Notes under the pieces: generated by a model
What the model saw: the letters and a program-made list of their open reading frames with translations, nothing else
Databases searched by the model: none
What the model was told of the DNA's origin: nothing
Shown here: in pieces, positions 1 to 8,328 of the stretch
Layout of the letters: each line of letters starts with the position of its first letter
Position numbering within the stretch: the stretch's first letter is position 1
NCBI GenBank assembly: GCA_024682415.1
Contig: JAIKZG010000018.1
Coordinates: 1 to 64,000, forward strand
Reading direction: 5' to 3'
From: Prevotella sp.
GTDB lineage: Bacteria > Bacteroidota > Bacteroidia > Bacteroidales > Bacteroidaceae
DNA length: 64,000 bases
Translations under genes and position numbers: made by a program

Positions 1-1
1 A

Positions 2-328
2 AGCGGTGATCCCAAAGAGAACGCACAGGCAGAACGTATAAACAACACAATAAAGAATGAATTGTTTAAGGACAGGAAGTTCCGTAACATACATGAGGTG
101 ACAGCCGCACTTGAAAAGGCTATTTACTTTTATAACAACAAACGTCCGCATATGAGCATCGACATGCTGACACCTGCAAAAGCCGCAGAATTGAATGGTG
201 AGATTAAGATGAAATGGAAGAGCTACAGACGACAGGCAATTAAAGATAAGGCAAATGTTTGCGAAATACCCGGAAAAGGTTTACCTTTGCCAATATCTCA
301 CGAAGAGGGCTCAATACAGACACATTAA
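2..328 (+). CDS. IS3-family transposase, C-terminal part (5' truncated by window edge)
   Basis: The reading frame is open from base 2, so the gene begins outside the window; 108 residues are visible. The first visible residues, GDPKENAQAERINNTIKNEL, match the region around the last catalytic glutamate of the DDE integrase core (rve family) in IS3-type OrfB proteins. The following RKFRNIHEV and YFYNNKRPHMSIDMLTPAKA resemble the usual C-terminal tail of that domain. It would act as the catalytic part of the transposase in cut and strand-transfer. Only the 3' end of the element is here, so whether the whole transposase is intact cannot be judged. Confidence 0.9.
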   Translation, partial: SGDPKENAQAERINNTIKNELFKDRKFRNIHEVTAALEKAIYFYNNKRPHMSIDMLTPAKAAELNGEIKMKWKSYRRQAIKDKANVCEIPGKGLPLPISHEEGSIQTH

Positions 329-463
329 GTCAACTTCTGACAGGGATGATTTTGGATGTCAACTTTTAATCGAGTTTAAGCATCTATAGTCTACAATTAT
401 CAGTTATAATAATTAATCTGAGTCAACTTATAAAAGGTTTAGATAAAAAACAGTCAACCTAAA
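329..463. mobile_element. Probable right end of the IS3-family element
   Basis: Downstream of the transposase stop the hexamer GTCAAC occurs four times, at 329-334, 358-363, 422-427 and 452-457, always in the same orientation. Repeated short motifs near an end are typical of transposase binding sites, so the right terminus probably lies within or just after this stretch. The left end is outside the window and no target duplication can be verified. Confidence 0.4.
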
Positions 464-589
464 TTAGACAAATACATGTTACTTGAAAATTTCCATGTTT
501 TTGGTGAAATATTCAAGTACACTTGAAAATCTTGCAGAGTTGTGTAGCGAAATCTTCGTTTTTTATTTCGCCTATTTGCCGTTAAAAAC

Positions 590-780
590 GGCTTAAAAAA
601 GCTACGAATTGTGCCAAATATTTTTTGAGGGCTTAAAAAAGCTACGAATTGCGCCAAATATTTTTTCGAGGCTTAAAAAAGCTACGATTTCGCTCAAATA
701 TTTTTTGGAGGCTTAAAAAAAGCTACGATTTCGCCCAAATATTTTTTGAGGGCTTAAAAAAGCTATGAAACCCATGCGGA
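590..780. repeat. 40-bp tandem repeat, five units
   Basis: Units beginning GGCTTAAAAAAGCTACGA start at 590, 630, 670, 710 and 751, so the period is 40 bp with a single one-base insertion in the fourth unit. Each unit carries a small hairpin (GCTT, four A, AAGC) and ends in a T-rich run. A preceding hairpin GCCGT/ACGGC lies at 578-592. No credible ORF crosses the units and 40 is not a multiple of three, so the array is non-coding. Confidence 0.85.
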
Positions 781-855
781 TTTTTGCATTTATTTAGAAT
801 CTTAAAATCTGTAAAATTCAGTTTCGAGAGCGAGCCAAGCTAAAATAATGAGCAT

Positions 856-888
856 AAAAAAACGCTGCAATCCCTGAGGAATGCAGCG
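856..888 (-). terminator. Intrinsic terminator of the orphan transcript
   Basis: A seven-pair stem CGCTGCA/TGCAGCG (863-869 with 882-888) is topped by a second TCC/GGA stem. It is followed, in the minus direction, by seven U residues (862-856). Confidence 0.75.
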
Positions 889-904
889 CTAAAAATATGT
901 ATAA

Positions 905-949
905 CTAAATCTTTTTCTTTTTAACGACTGAAAGCTTCACAGTTTCCAT
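905..949 (-). CDS. Possible 14-residue peptide METVKLSVVKKKKI
   Basis: ATG at 949 and TAG ending at 905 give a very short, lysine-rich peptide placed centrally in the 190-base orphan transcript, with 15 bases between its stop and the terminator stem. It is far below normal gene length, but its position between a good promoter and a good terminator makes it worth recording. No homologue can be named. It may equally be chance within a non-coding RNA. Confidence 0.3.
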   Translation of the reverse strand: METVKLSVVKKKKI

Positions 950-1051
950 ATCGTTGCCCTAAACAATCTTTTAAAAAATTACCTTAAACTAATAACTAAA
1001 AACCTAAACTTATAACTACTAACCTAAACAATCTATTAACTTTTGACATTG

Positions 1052-1083
1052 CAAAGGTATATCGATTTCGGTGTGTGCGCAAA
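1052..1083 (-). promoter_or_regulatory. Promoter of the orphan minus-strand unit
   Basis: On the minus strand TTTG (1083-1080), a 20-base spacer and TACCTTTG (1059-1052) match the Bacteroidota housekeeping promoter. Transcription would start near 1046. The -33 box lies inside a TGTGTGCGCAAACA motif that recurs upstream. Confidence 0.7.
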
Positions 1084-1194
1084 CAAAAATAGAGAAAATT
1101 GAAGAAATTCGTTGTTTTATTGATTTATATCAAGCGATGTGTACGCAAACAGCGCGATTTTCTTCGTATTTATGTCGTTTTGTGTACGCAAACA
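1072..1194. repeat. Three copies of TGTGTRCGCAAACA between two transcription units
   Basis: TGTGTGCGCAAACA lies at 1072-1085, and the identical 14-mer TGTGTACGCAAACA at 1138-1151 and 1181-1194. All three have the same orientation, between the leftward orphan promoter and the rightward glycosyltransferase promoter. The first copy overlaps the leftward -33 box. They may be binding sites for one regulator. Confidence 0.55.
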
Positions 1195-1217
1195 ATATAA
1201 AATAAAAAGGCTTTTCC

Positions 1218-1248
1218 TTTGTCGTATGACTAATTTAAACTACCTTTG
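1218..1248 (+). promoter_or_regulatory. Promoter of the glycosyltransferase pair
   Basis: TTTG at 1218-1221, a 19-base spacer and TACCTTTG at 1241-1248 form a full-consensus -33/-7 pair. The start codon follows 21 bases after the -7 box. Confidence 0.75.
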
Positions 1249-1269
1249 AAACATATATAATGATAAACA

Positions 1270-2544
1270 ATGAGAGTACTAATAGTAAACACAAGCGAGA
1301 AAACAGGCGGTGCCGCTGTCGCGTCGAACAGACTTATGGTGGCGCTGAATAATAATGGCGTTAAGGCGAAAATGCTCGTCAGGGATAAAGTCTCTGACGA
1401 CATTACTGTGGTGGAACTGCCGAATAAAGCGATGCAGCAGTGGAAATTCTTATGGGAACGCTTTAAGATATTTGTTAATCTGCGTTTCCGAAGAAAGCAT
1501 CTTTTTGAGGTGGATACCGCGAGCTGTGGCACTGATATTACTTCATTGCCTGAGTTTAAGGAGGCCGACGTGATTCATCTGGAATGGATAAATCAGGGAA
1601 TGCTTTCTCTCGCGGATATAAATAAGATATTGAATAGCGGTGTGCCTGTGGTGTGGACTATGCACGACCTTTGGCCCGCTTCTTCCATTTGTCATTATGC
1701 AAAGGGCTGTCTGAATTTTAAAAGTGGATGCCACAATTGCAGACTTTTGCCTGGAAATGGTTCAGATAATGATTTGTCGGCAAGGGTGTGGCAGAAAAAG
1801 AATAAGGTATATGGGAAAAGCAGTATTCAATTCGTGACGTGCAGCCGTTGGCTTGAAACGCAGGCGAAGGAAAGCGCTCTCCTCAGAAATCAGCTTGTGG
1901 TAAGTATTCCTAACCCTATAGATACTCTCATTTTTAAGGTGAAGGACAAGCAGGCGGCTCGTGAGCATTTCTCTCTGCCTAAGGATATGCGTATCATTCT
2001 CTTTGTTTCTCAGCGCGTTACAGATGAGCGAAAGGGAATGAGCTATTTCGTTGAGGCTATAAAGAAAATGGTAAGTGAGAATCCTAATCTTGCGGAGAAT
2101 ACGGCAATCGCTATTCTTGGCGGTCATAGCGATGATATTGTGGAGGATTTGCCGCTGAAGAGCTATTCATTGGGATATATCGGCAATGAAAAGGAAATAG
2201 TGAATGTTTACAACAGCGCAGATATGTTTGTTTTGCCGTCGGTAGAGGACAATCTACCGAATACAATTATGGAAGCTATGGCATGCGGTGTGCCTTGCGT
2301 AGGCTTCAATGTTGGTGGTATTCCTGAAATGATAGATCACAAGAAGAATGGATATGTGGCTAATTATAAGGACGCTGCCGATTTGGCGGAAGGTATGAGA
2401 TGGGTGCTCGACGGCGCAGACATCAAGGAGCTTTCAAGACAGGCTGTCGCCAAGGTGGCTTCGCATTATTCTCAGCGCGCGGTAGCTTTGAGGTATATAG
2501 ATATATACAATGAGGCTATGGCGAAGAAAAGTTATAGGTTATGA
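1270..2544 (+). CDS. GT4-family glycosyltransferase
   Basis: This 424-residue GT-B fold protein transfers a sugar from a nucleotide-sugar donor, probably during cell-surface polysaccharide or O-antigen-like synthesis on the cytoplasmic side. The N-terminus MRVLIVNTSEKTGGAAVA has the glycine-rich acceptor-domain loop. The C-terminal donor domain shows the GT4 pattern EDNLPNTIMEAMACG near residue 326, including the two conserved acidic positions of the E-x7-E motif, followed by VPCVGFNVGGIPEMI. A second glycosyltransferase starts in its last codons (ATGA overlap at 2541-2544), so the two are translationally coupled. The acceptor and donor cannot be read from sequence. Confidence 0.88.
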   Translation: MRVLIVNTSEKTGGAAVASNRLMVALNNNGVKAKMLVRDKVSDDITVVELPNKAMQQWKFLWERFKIFVNLRFRRKHLFEVDTASCGTDITSLPEFKEADVIHLEWINQGMLSLADINKILNSGVPVVWTMHDLWPASSICHYAKGCLNFKSGCHNCRLLPGNGSDNDLSARVWQKKNKVYGKSSIQFVTCSRWLETQAKESALLRNQLVVSIPNPIDTLIFKVKDKQAAREHFSLPKDMRIILFVSQRVTDERKGMSYFVEAIKKMVSENPNLAENTAIAILGGHSDDIVEDLPLKSYSLGYIGNEKEIVNVYNSADMFVLPSVEDNLPNTIMEAMACGVPCVGFNVGGIPEMIDHKKNGYVANYKDAADLAEGMRWVLDGADIKELSRQAVAKVASHYSQRAVALRYIDIYNEAMAKKSYRL

Positions 2545-3320
2545 TAAAATTTACGATAATAACATGCACATATAATGCTTCCGATGTGTTAAGGCGCACT
2601 TTGGAAAGCGTTATGGAGCAGGATTACATAAGCGTGGAGCACTTGATAATCGACGGAAAATCCAAGGATAATTCCGTATTAATTTCAAAACGCTATAAGG
2701 AAGACAACGATACTGCCAATACGGGGCATGAGGTAATAATATCATCGGAACCCGATAGGGGATTGTATGACGCGATGAATAAAGGCATTGCCCGCGCCAC
2801 AGGCGATTATCTTGTTTTTCTTAACGCCGGCGACTGCTTTCATAGTAAGGACACGCTTTCGTATGTAGCGTCGTGCGTGGGCGAAAATGAGGTGCTGCCG
2901 GCAGTGCTTTATGGCGATACGGATATTGTGGATGATAATGGCAATTTCATTCGTCCACGCCGATTAGTGCCGCCTGAAAAGCTTTCTTGGCGTTCGTTCA
3001 GAAACGGAATGCTTGTGTGCCATCAGTCGTTTTACGCTCGTGCCGACATCGCAAAAACGATATTATATGATTTTGCTTCTTATCGTCTTTCGGCGGATGT
3101 GGATTGGTGTATTCGCATAATGAAGGAAGGGCAGAAAAGAGAATTGCCTTTGCGACGTGTTCATGCCGTGCTTACCGATTATCTTGACGGAGGAATGAGC
3201 GTGAAAAATCATAAGGCGTCGTTGAAAGAGCGATTTATGGTGATGAGAAAGCATTACGGATTGATTACCACAATCATTATGCACTGCTTCTTTATTTTCC
3301 GTGCGGTAATAAAAAAATAA
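2541..3320 (+). CDS. GT2-family glycosyltransferase
   Basis: This 259-residue GT-A enzyme is probably cytoplasmic and works with the preceding GT4 protein. It has the canonical GT2 start FTIITCTYNASDVLRRTLES, then IIDGKSKDNS, the GLYDAMNKGIARATGDYL segment near residues 72-90, and LNAGD as the metal-binding DxD-like position near residue 95. Such WcaA-like enzymes add single sugars to lipid-linked or exported glycans. The ATG overlaps the stop of the upstream gene. A bidirectional terminator follows at 3378-3415, closing this two-gene operon. No flippase or polymerase gene is adjacent, so this is not a complete surface-polysaccharide locus. Confidence 0.88.
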   Translation: MIKFTIITCTYNASDVLRRTLESVMEQDYISVEHLIIDGKSKDNSVLISKRYKEDNDTANTGHEVIISSEPDRGLYDAMNKGIARATGDYLVFLNAGDCFHSKDTLSYVASCVGENEVLPAVLYGDTDIVDDNGNFIRPRRLVPPEKLSWRSFRNGMLVCHQSFYARADIAKTILYDFASYRLSADVDWCIRIMKEGQKRELPLRRVHAVLTDYLDGGMSVKNHKASLKERFMVMRKHYGLITTIIMHCFFIFRAVIKK

Positions 3321-3377
3321 TCGTGCATGGAAAATATAAAAATCGTGCATGATTTTTAGAAAAATCAAGCATAAAAA

Positions 3378-3415
3378 ATAAAAGGACGCTCATCGGGAAA
3401 ATGAACGTCCTTTTT
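3378..3415. terminator. Bidirectional terminator between convergent genes
   Basis: The stem AAAAGGACG/CGTCCTTTT (3380-3388 with 3406-3414), extended by TCAT/ATGA, has A and T runs on both sides. It serves the rightward glycosyltransferases and the leftward peptidase gene. Confidence 0.75.
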
Positions 3416-3445
3416 ATATATCTTAATTCTTATCTAATTTCTCTT

Positions 3446-4405
3446 TTAAGAGTATCTTAAAATCTGTCCCGGCATTACGCGCATAGACTTGCTTATGTTG
3501 TTGAGGCGGCAAATGTCTTCTATGCTTACGCCACGCTTTTTGGCAATGCTTTGCAATGTTTCGCCGCTCTTAACCTTATGGTAAAGGGCTTCAGAATTGT
3601 TGTGCGCCATTGCCATCTTATTCTTGTAGCTTCCTACCGTGCCACCGTTTACAAGCTCTTTGGTATATCCGCCGTTGCCTACTTTTCCGCGAAGCTGTGT
3701 AGCTTCTGCGCTTTCCTTATCGTAGGTTTCCTTATTATATATGTAGTAGTCGCCAGTAACGTCCTGATTGCGGAAGTCGAAGAGCAAAGCCGGATTCAAC
3801 GCTACACCGCACAGACGGGTTTCAAAGTGAAGATGCGAACCTGTACTTCTGCCGGTATTACCGCCGAGAGCGATAGGCTCACCTGCTCTTACCACTTGAT
3901 TTTCAGAAACTAATTGCTTTGAAAGGTGACCATAGATTGTTTCCAAACCGTTAGGGTGGCGTATCACAACATAGTATCCATATCCACCTGGATTATACTT
4001 CACAACTCTTACTTTTCCACTGAATGCGGCTCTGATAGTATCTCCGATATATACTTTAATATCAAGACCTTTATGCTGTCTGCCCCATCGCGAGCCGAAA
4101 TTGCTTGTTACCACTCTGCTCGGTGTCGGCATGCAGAAATGTCGCAAATCTATTTTGAAGTGTTCCGGCATATTGTTGGTGGCTCGATGCGCATAGGTGT
4201 TGTCCCATGAATCGTAAAGATCTGCTGCCGGTGAGGTTATGTTTTCTCTTTCCTGTATAGTCTTTAATGCGAGTGTATCTACCGCCTTCATTCTTCTGTC
4301 TACAGGCGCCTGACGTGCAAGCAGATCCTGGGCGGAGGACGAAGTCGTTGTCGCGAGAAGCAACAAGGATATTGCGATAGTCTTAAATGTTTTCTTTATA
4401 ATCAT
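3446..4405 (-). CDS. Secreted M23 peptidase with C-terminal LysM domain
   Basis: This 319-residue protein is predicted to be exported and to cut or bind peptidoglycan cross-links. A signal peptide covers about residues 1-25 and ends TSSSAQ. The M23 (LytM) domain has zinc ligands in HKGLD (His111, Asp115) and HLHFE (His191, His193). The order peptidase-then-LysM, with LysM at residues 275-319 (YHKVKSGETLQSIAKKRGVS), is common in Bacteroidota. All zinc-binding positions are present, so an active endopeptidase is likely, although some relatives only activate amidases. A -7-like TATCTTTG lies upstream at 4540-4533. Confidence 0.92.
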   Translation of the reverse strand: MIIKKTFKTIAISLLLLATTTSSSAQDLLARQAPVDRRMKAVDTLALKTIQERENITSPAADLYDSWDNTYAHRATNNMPEHFKIDLRHFCMPTPSRVVTSNFGSRWGRQHKGLDIKVYIGDTIRAAFSGKVRVVKYNPGGYGYYVVIRHPNGLETIYGHLSKQLVSENQVVRAGEPIALGGNTGRSTGSHLHFETRLCGVALNPALLFDFRNQDVTGDYYIYNKETYDKESAEATQLRGKVGNGGYTKELVNGGTVGSYKNKMAMAHNNSEALYHKVKSGETLQSIAKKRGVSIEDICRLNNISKSMRVMPGQILRYS

Positions 4406-4552
4406 TATATATATGAGTAGTTATTTTAATAAAAATAGACTCACAAAAAAATGGAGAGCCTAAAGGATTTTGGGTTATAAAAATAAGACTTACGGTAAGT
4501 TAATGAACATAAGTTTTATTCCAATAACACTACAAAGATAATAAAAAAGTAA

Positions 4553-4590
4553 TAAAAAAGAAAGCCGATTAACAGCTTTCTTCGTTTTTT
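4553..4590. terminator. Terminator downstream of recG
   Basis: The stem GAAAGC/GCTTTC (4560-4565 with 4575-4580) is flanked by A and T runs on both sides. In the minus direction the stem is followed by a U run, which suits the end of recG. Confidence 0.6.
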
Positions 4591-4661
4591 AACATTTTTG
4601 TGTTCGCACAAAAATGCATAAATTCTCTTTATTTATTATTGATGCAGGTCAATTGTGTGGG

Positions 4662-6761
4662 CTAACTGATTGCCGACCAATTAACATCTGTCTTGCGCAA
4701 TTCTTTGAGGCGCGCCCACAAAATCGAATTTTCAGGCGAATTGCAGTCGGGGTCGTTATCTATCACCCTCTGAGCGTCTTCTCTCGCAATAGTGATGATC
4801 TGGCCATCTTGGGCGATGTTGGATATTTTCAAATCAAAAGCTATACCACTTTGCTGTGTTCCCTCAAGGTCGCCTGGACCTCTTAATTTCAAGTCGGCTT
4901 CGGCAATGCGAAATCCGTCGTTGGTTTCGCACATTATGTCTATACGCTTGCGAGTGGTTTCCGACAGTTTATAGCTTGTTACGAGTATGCAGTAGCTCTG
5001 CTTTGCTCCTCTGCCCACACGTCCGCGAAGCTGATGAAGCTGTGATAGTCCAAATCGCTGAGCGTCAAGGATTACCATAACGGAAGCGTTGGGCACATTC
5101 ACGCCTACCTCAATAACAGTAGTGGCTACGAGAATCTGTGTCTCACCGCTGGCGAATTTGCGCATTTCCTCGTCTTTTTCCTTTGATTTCATCTTGCCGT
5201 GAATCTTGCTCAGCTTAAATTCGGGAAATACTTCTTTGAGCGACTCAAAACCATTCTCCAAATTCTTTAAGTCGCTTTTCTCGCTTTCCTGAATAAGAGG
5301 AAACACAATGTAAACTTGTCTGCCTTGATTTATCTGCTGACGAATGCCGTTATATAGGCTCGTCATCTGATTGTCGTATTTATGAATAGTCTGTATCGGC
5401 TTTCTGCCTGGCGGAAGCTCATCGATTACGCTTACCTCGAGGTCGCCGTAAATGGTCATTGCCAATGTGCGTGGAATAGGCGTGGCTGTCATTACCAAAA
5501 TATGTGGCGGATTTTCATTCTTTGCCCATAATTTGGCTCTTTGCGCTACGCCGAAGCGGTGCTGCTCATCTACTACTGCCAATCCGAGCCTTGCAAACTG
5601 CACGTTGTCTTCTATTATGGCATGAGTGCCTACGAGTATGTTTACCTCGCCTGTTACAAGTCCTTCGAGTGTCTTTTCTCGCTTCTTGCCTTTTACCGCG
5701 CCTGTGAGCAGTTCCACCTTTAGGTACATTCCTTTTAGAAATTCGCGGAGAGTGTCGAGATGTTGCTCGGCGAGAATTTCGGTAGGGGCCATAAGGCATG
5801 CCTGATAACCATTGTCTATGGCTATCAGCATTGACATTAAGGCGACAAGAGTTTTGCCCGAACCCACATCTCCTTGCAGCAGTCTGTTCATCTGAGCGCC
5901 AGAGCGCATGTCGTCTCTTATTTCATGCATCACTCTTTTCTGAGCGCCAGTAAGCTCAAATGGGAGATTGTTTTTATAGAAATCGTTGAATGTATTGCCG
6001 ATATGGTTGAAAACAATTCCCCTATATTTACGCCTATGGTCGCTCACATATCTTAATATGTTTAGCTGCACAAAGAACAGTTCCTCATATTTCAGGCGTT
6101 CCTGAGCTTTTTGCACTTGTTGCAGATTCTCAGGATAATGTATCCATCTGAAAGCCTGATCTCTTGATATGAGGTGTCTTGCGTTGATAATGCCGGGGAG
6201 CAATGTCTCCTGAATTGTGCCTTGCGAAATTTTAGAGATAAGAGTTTTGGTGAGCTTCTCTATGGAGCGACTTTGAAGCCATGCCTTTTTCATCTTTTCA
6301 GTCGTCATGTAGTATGGCTCCATGCGCATATCAGAGAGCTGCGCTTTGTCGGCTTCCTCTATTTCGGGATGTGAGAAGTTGTATCGTCCGCCATAGACGG
6401 TAGGCTTGCCGAATATGATATATTCAGTGCCTACTTTATAAGTTTTGTAAACGTATTGTGAGCCGTTAAACCACACTAAATCCACAACGCCAGTGCCATC
6501 ACCGAAATGCCCCACGATGCGTTTCTTTCTGCCGCCCATGGAAAATTCCTCATAGCTTAGAATCTTACCCTTTATCTGCACGAAAGGCATATCGCCTCTC
6601 ATTTCTGATATGCGATAGATTTTGCTTCTGTCTACATATTTGTAGGGGTAATATTCCATCAGGTCGCCCCATGTGGAAATATCTATTTCTTTTTTTAATA
6701 TCTCCGCGCGTTTGTCGCCTACGCCGGGCAAGAATTTTATGTCGTTGTCTAATATGCTCAC
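4662..6761 (-). CDS. recG: ATP-dependent DNA helicase RecG
   Basis: This 699-residue superfamily 2 helicase remodels stalled replication forks and branch-migrates Holliday junctions. The N-terminal wedge/OB region begins LPGVGDKRAEILKK. The helicase core has Walker A GDVGSGKT near residue 298, the DEQH box in VVDEQHRFGVAQR near 397, motif III MTATPIPRTLA, and motif VI QLRGRVGRG near 583. The length is normal for the family. It lies 10 bases after a PfpI-like gene on the same strand, so the two probably share a transcript. A terminator follows at 4553-4590. Confidence 0.97.
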   Translation of the reverse strand: MSILDNDIKFLPGVGDKRAEILKKEIDISTWGDLMEYYPYKYVDRSKIYRISEMRGDMPFVQIKGKILSYEEFSMGGRKKRIVGHFGDGTGVVDLVWFNGSQYVYKTYKVGTEYIIFGKPTVYGGRYNFSHPEIEEADKAQLSDMRMEPYYMTTEKMKKAWLQSRSIEKLTKTLISKISQGTIQETLLPGIINARHLISRDQAFRWIHYPENLQQVQKAQERLKYEELFFVQLNILRYVSDHRRKYRGIVFNHIGNTFNDFYKNNLPFELTGAQKRVMHEIRDDMRSGAQMNRLLQGDVGSGKTLVALMSMLIAIDNGYQACLMAPTEILAEQHLDTLREFLKGMYLKVELLTGAVKGKKREKTLEGLVTGEVNILVGTHAIIEDNVQFARLGLAVVDEQHRFGVAQRAKLWAKNENPPHILVMTATPIPRTLAMTIYGDLEVSVIDELPPGRKPIQTIHKYDNQMTSLYNGIRQQINQGRQVYIVFPLIQESEKSDLKNLENGFESLKEVFPEFKLSKIHGKMKSKEKDEEMRKFASGETQILVATTVIEVGVNVPNASVMVILDAQRFGLSQLHQLRGRVGRGAKQSYCILVTSYKLSETTRKRIDIMCETNDGFRIAEADLKLRGPGDLEGTQQSGIAFDLKISNIAQDGQIITIAREDAQRVIDNDPDCNSPENSILWARLKELRKTDVNWSAIS

Positions 6762-6771
6762 TTACGATATA

Positions 6772-7350
6772 TTAAAATGGTATCTCGTTTTCTTCTATCA
6801 AATGCTTGAATTGCATCTTCTCTTTCAGTTCTTCCACCTTATTGCTTTCAATGAAGAATGAAAGTATCTCGTAAGCGTAAGGCAAAGTAGCGGCAGGGCC
6901 TTCGCCTGTTATTATGTTTCCATCCACGGTAAAGAGTTCGGCTGTATATTCCGCGCCTGTCAGGTATTTTTCAAAACCAGGTGAGCATGTGGCTTTCTTG
7001 CCTTTCAGTATTCCAAGGCTTCCGAGCACCATTGGGGCAGCGCATATCGCGCCGATGCGTTTGCCTTTGGCGTTTTGCTCGGCAACGGCTCTGCGCACGC
7101 CTTCATGTTCGCACAGATTGGTTGAGCCTGGCATTCCACCTGGAAGAAGGAGCATGTCAGCATCGCTCAAGTCAGCGTCTTCAAATAGCATGTCGGCCTT
7201 GATTGTTATGCCATGAGAAGTTTCAACAAATTCACTGCCTGTGACACTTACAGTTTTTATGTCAATACCGCCACGGCGGAGAATGTCGACAGGAGCGAGC
7301 CCTTCTATTTCCTCAAAGCCGTTTGCAAGAAATTCATATACTTTAGCCAT
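6772..7350 (-). CDS. DJ-1/PfpI family protein (YajL-like)
   Basis: This 192-residue cytosolic protein belongs to the class I glutamine amidotransferase-like fold. It shows GFEEIE near residue 11 (the conserved glutamate), PGGMPGS, and the nucleophile-elbow cysteine in IGAICAAPMVLG near residue 104. Members are variously called chaperones, deglycases or oxidative-stress proteins, and the true reaction is debated. It is first in a two-gene unit with recG. The promoter is divergent from nadK and lies within a perfect inverted repeat (7378-7411). Confidence 0.88.
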   Translation of the reverse strand: MAKVYEFLANGFEEIEGLAPVDILRRGGIDIKTVSVTGSEFVETSHGITIKADMLFEDADLSDADMLLLPGGMPGSTNLCEHEGVRRAVAEQNAKGKRIGAICAAPMVLGSLGILKGKKATCSPGFEKYLTGAEYTAELFTVDGNIITGEGPAATLPYAYEILSFFIESNKVEELKEKMQFKHLIEENEIPF

Positions 7351-7377
7351 GATATTTAGTTTTTAGATAAAAAATTG

Positions 7378-7411
7378 TATATTTGCACCATTATTTGTAA
7401 GTGCAAATATA
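7378..7411. promoter_or_regulatory. Divergent promoters inside an 11-bp perfect inverted repeat
   Basis: The arms TATATTTGCAC (7378-7388) and GTGCAAATATA (7401-7411) are separated by 12 bases. Each arm contains a -7 box TATATTTG, the left one reading toward nadK and the right one toward the PfpI-like gene. The symmetry extends three bases past the promoter boxes (CAC/GTG), so it may also be an operator. The -33 boxes are weak. Confidence 0.55.
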
Positions 7412-7425
7412 CAAATTATAAGTCA

Positions 7426-8310
7426 ATGCGCAAATTAAAGTTCGCCATTTTTGGTAATGAATATCAGGCAGAGAAAAGTTCCGCTATAAACACTCTTTTA
7501 AGTGTTTTGGCTTCTCGTGATGCCGAGGTTTATATGGAACGTTTATTTTATGACTTTCTTACTCGTGAGCTAAAACAGGATGTTGCTGTTGAAGGCGTGT
7601 TCGACAGTTATAATTTTGACGCTGATTTCGTGATTTCCATGGGCGGTGACGGCACTTTCCTTAAAGCTGCCAATAGGGTGGGGGCAAAGGGCACTCCTAT
7701 TATAGGTATAAACACTGGCAGGCTGGGATTTCTTGCCGACGCCATGCCTTCGGAGATAAGCGACGCCATAGCTCACATATATAATAATGAATACGAAACG
7801 GAAGCTCGTGCCGTGATAAAGGTGGAGGCCGACGGTGAGAATATAGAGGGCAGTCCTTACGCCTTGAATGATATCGCAGTGTTGAAGCGTGACAATGCCT
7901 CGATGATAAGTATCAGAGTGAGCATAAACGATGAGCCGCTTGTCACTTATCAGGCCGACGGATTGATAATCTCTACTCCTACAGGTTCTACGGCATATAA
8001 TCTTTCTAACGGCGGACCGATAATCATTCCTAAGGCAGGTATCTTATGTCTTACGCCTGTAGCTCCTCATAGCCTTAGCATTCGTCCTATTGTCATCAGC
8101 GATAATTCCGTTATTAAGCTGGAGGTGGCTTCACGTTCTCATAATTTCCTTGTCGCTATCGACGGCAGAAGCGAAAAGCTCGTGGAGAGCACAACTCTTA
8201 CCGTAAGTCGTGCTCCATTCTCTACTAATATTATAAAATGTTGCAATCATCGCTATTTCTCTACCTTGCGTGAGAAATTGATGTGGGGAGCGACATTTAC
8301 TAAGGACTAA
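7426..8310 (+). CDS. nadK: NAD kinase
   Basis: NadK phosphorylates NAD to NADP in the cytosol. From the ATG at 7426 the protein has 294 residues. The GGDG motif lies in ISMGGDGTFLKAANR near residue 73, and the conserved TPTGSTAYNLSNGGPI near residue 185. An upstream in-frame ATG at 7375 would overlap the -7 box and add 17 residues unlike the family, so 7426 is preferred. An ABC exporter starts 18 bases after the stop, which suggests co-transcription. Confidence 0.95.
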   Translation: MRKLKFAIFGNEYQAEKSSAINTLLSVLASRDAEVYMERLFYDFLTRELKQDVAVEGVFDSYNFDADFVISMGGDGTFLKAANRVGAKGTPIIGINTGRLGFLADAMPSEISDAIAHIYNNEYETEARAVIKVEADGENIEGSPYALNDIAVLKRDNASMISIRVSINDEPLVTYQADGLIISTPTGSTAYNLSNGGPIIIPKAGILCLTPVAPHSLSIRPIVISDNSVIKLEVASRSHNFLVAIDGRSEKLVESTTLTVSRAPFSTNIIKCCNHRYFSTLREKLMWGATFTKD

Positions 8311-8328
8311 CATATCATTTCTTTCTTT

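Larger units (their letters stand above)
856..1046 (-). ncRNA. Orphan short transcription unit (candidate small RNA or leader)
   Basis: On the minus strand a -33/-7 pair (1083-1052) is followed by about 190 bases and then a hairpin with a U run (888-856). This is a self-contained transcription unit with no full-size gene in it. It contains a 14-codon ORF at 949-905. The unit could be a small RNA, a small-protein mRNA, or a leader left behind after the neighbouring IS insertion. I do not recognise the RNA family. Confidence 0.5.

Noticed and set aside
3320..3356. Duplicated AATCGTGCATG as a possible attachment site
   Set aside because: Only 11 bases long and 26 bases apart, with no integrase gene or tRNA next to it.
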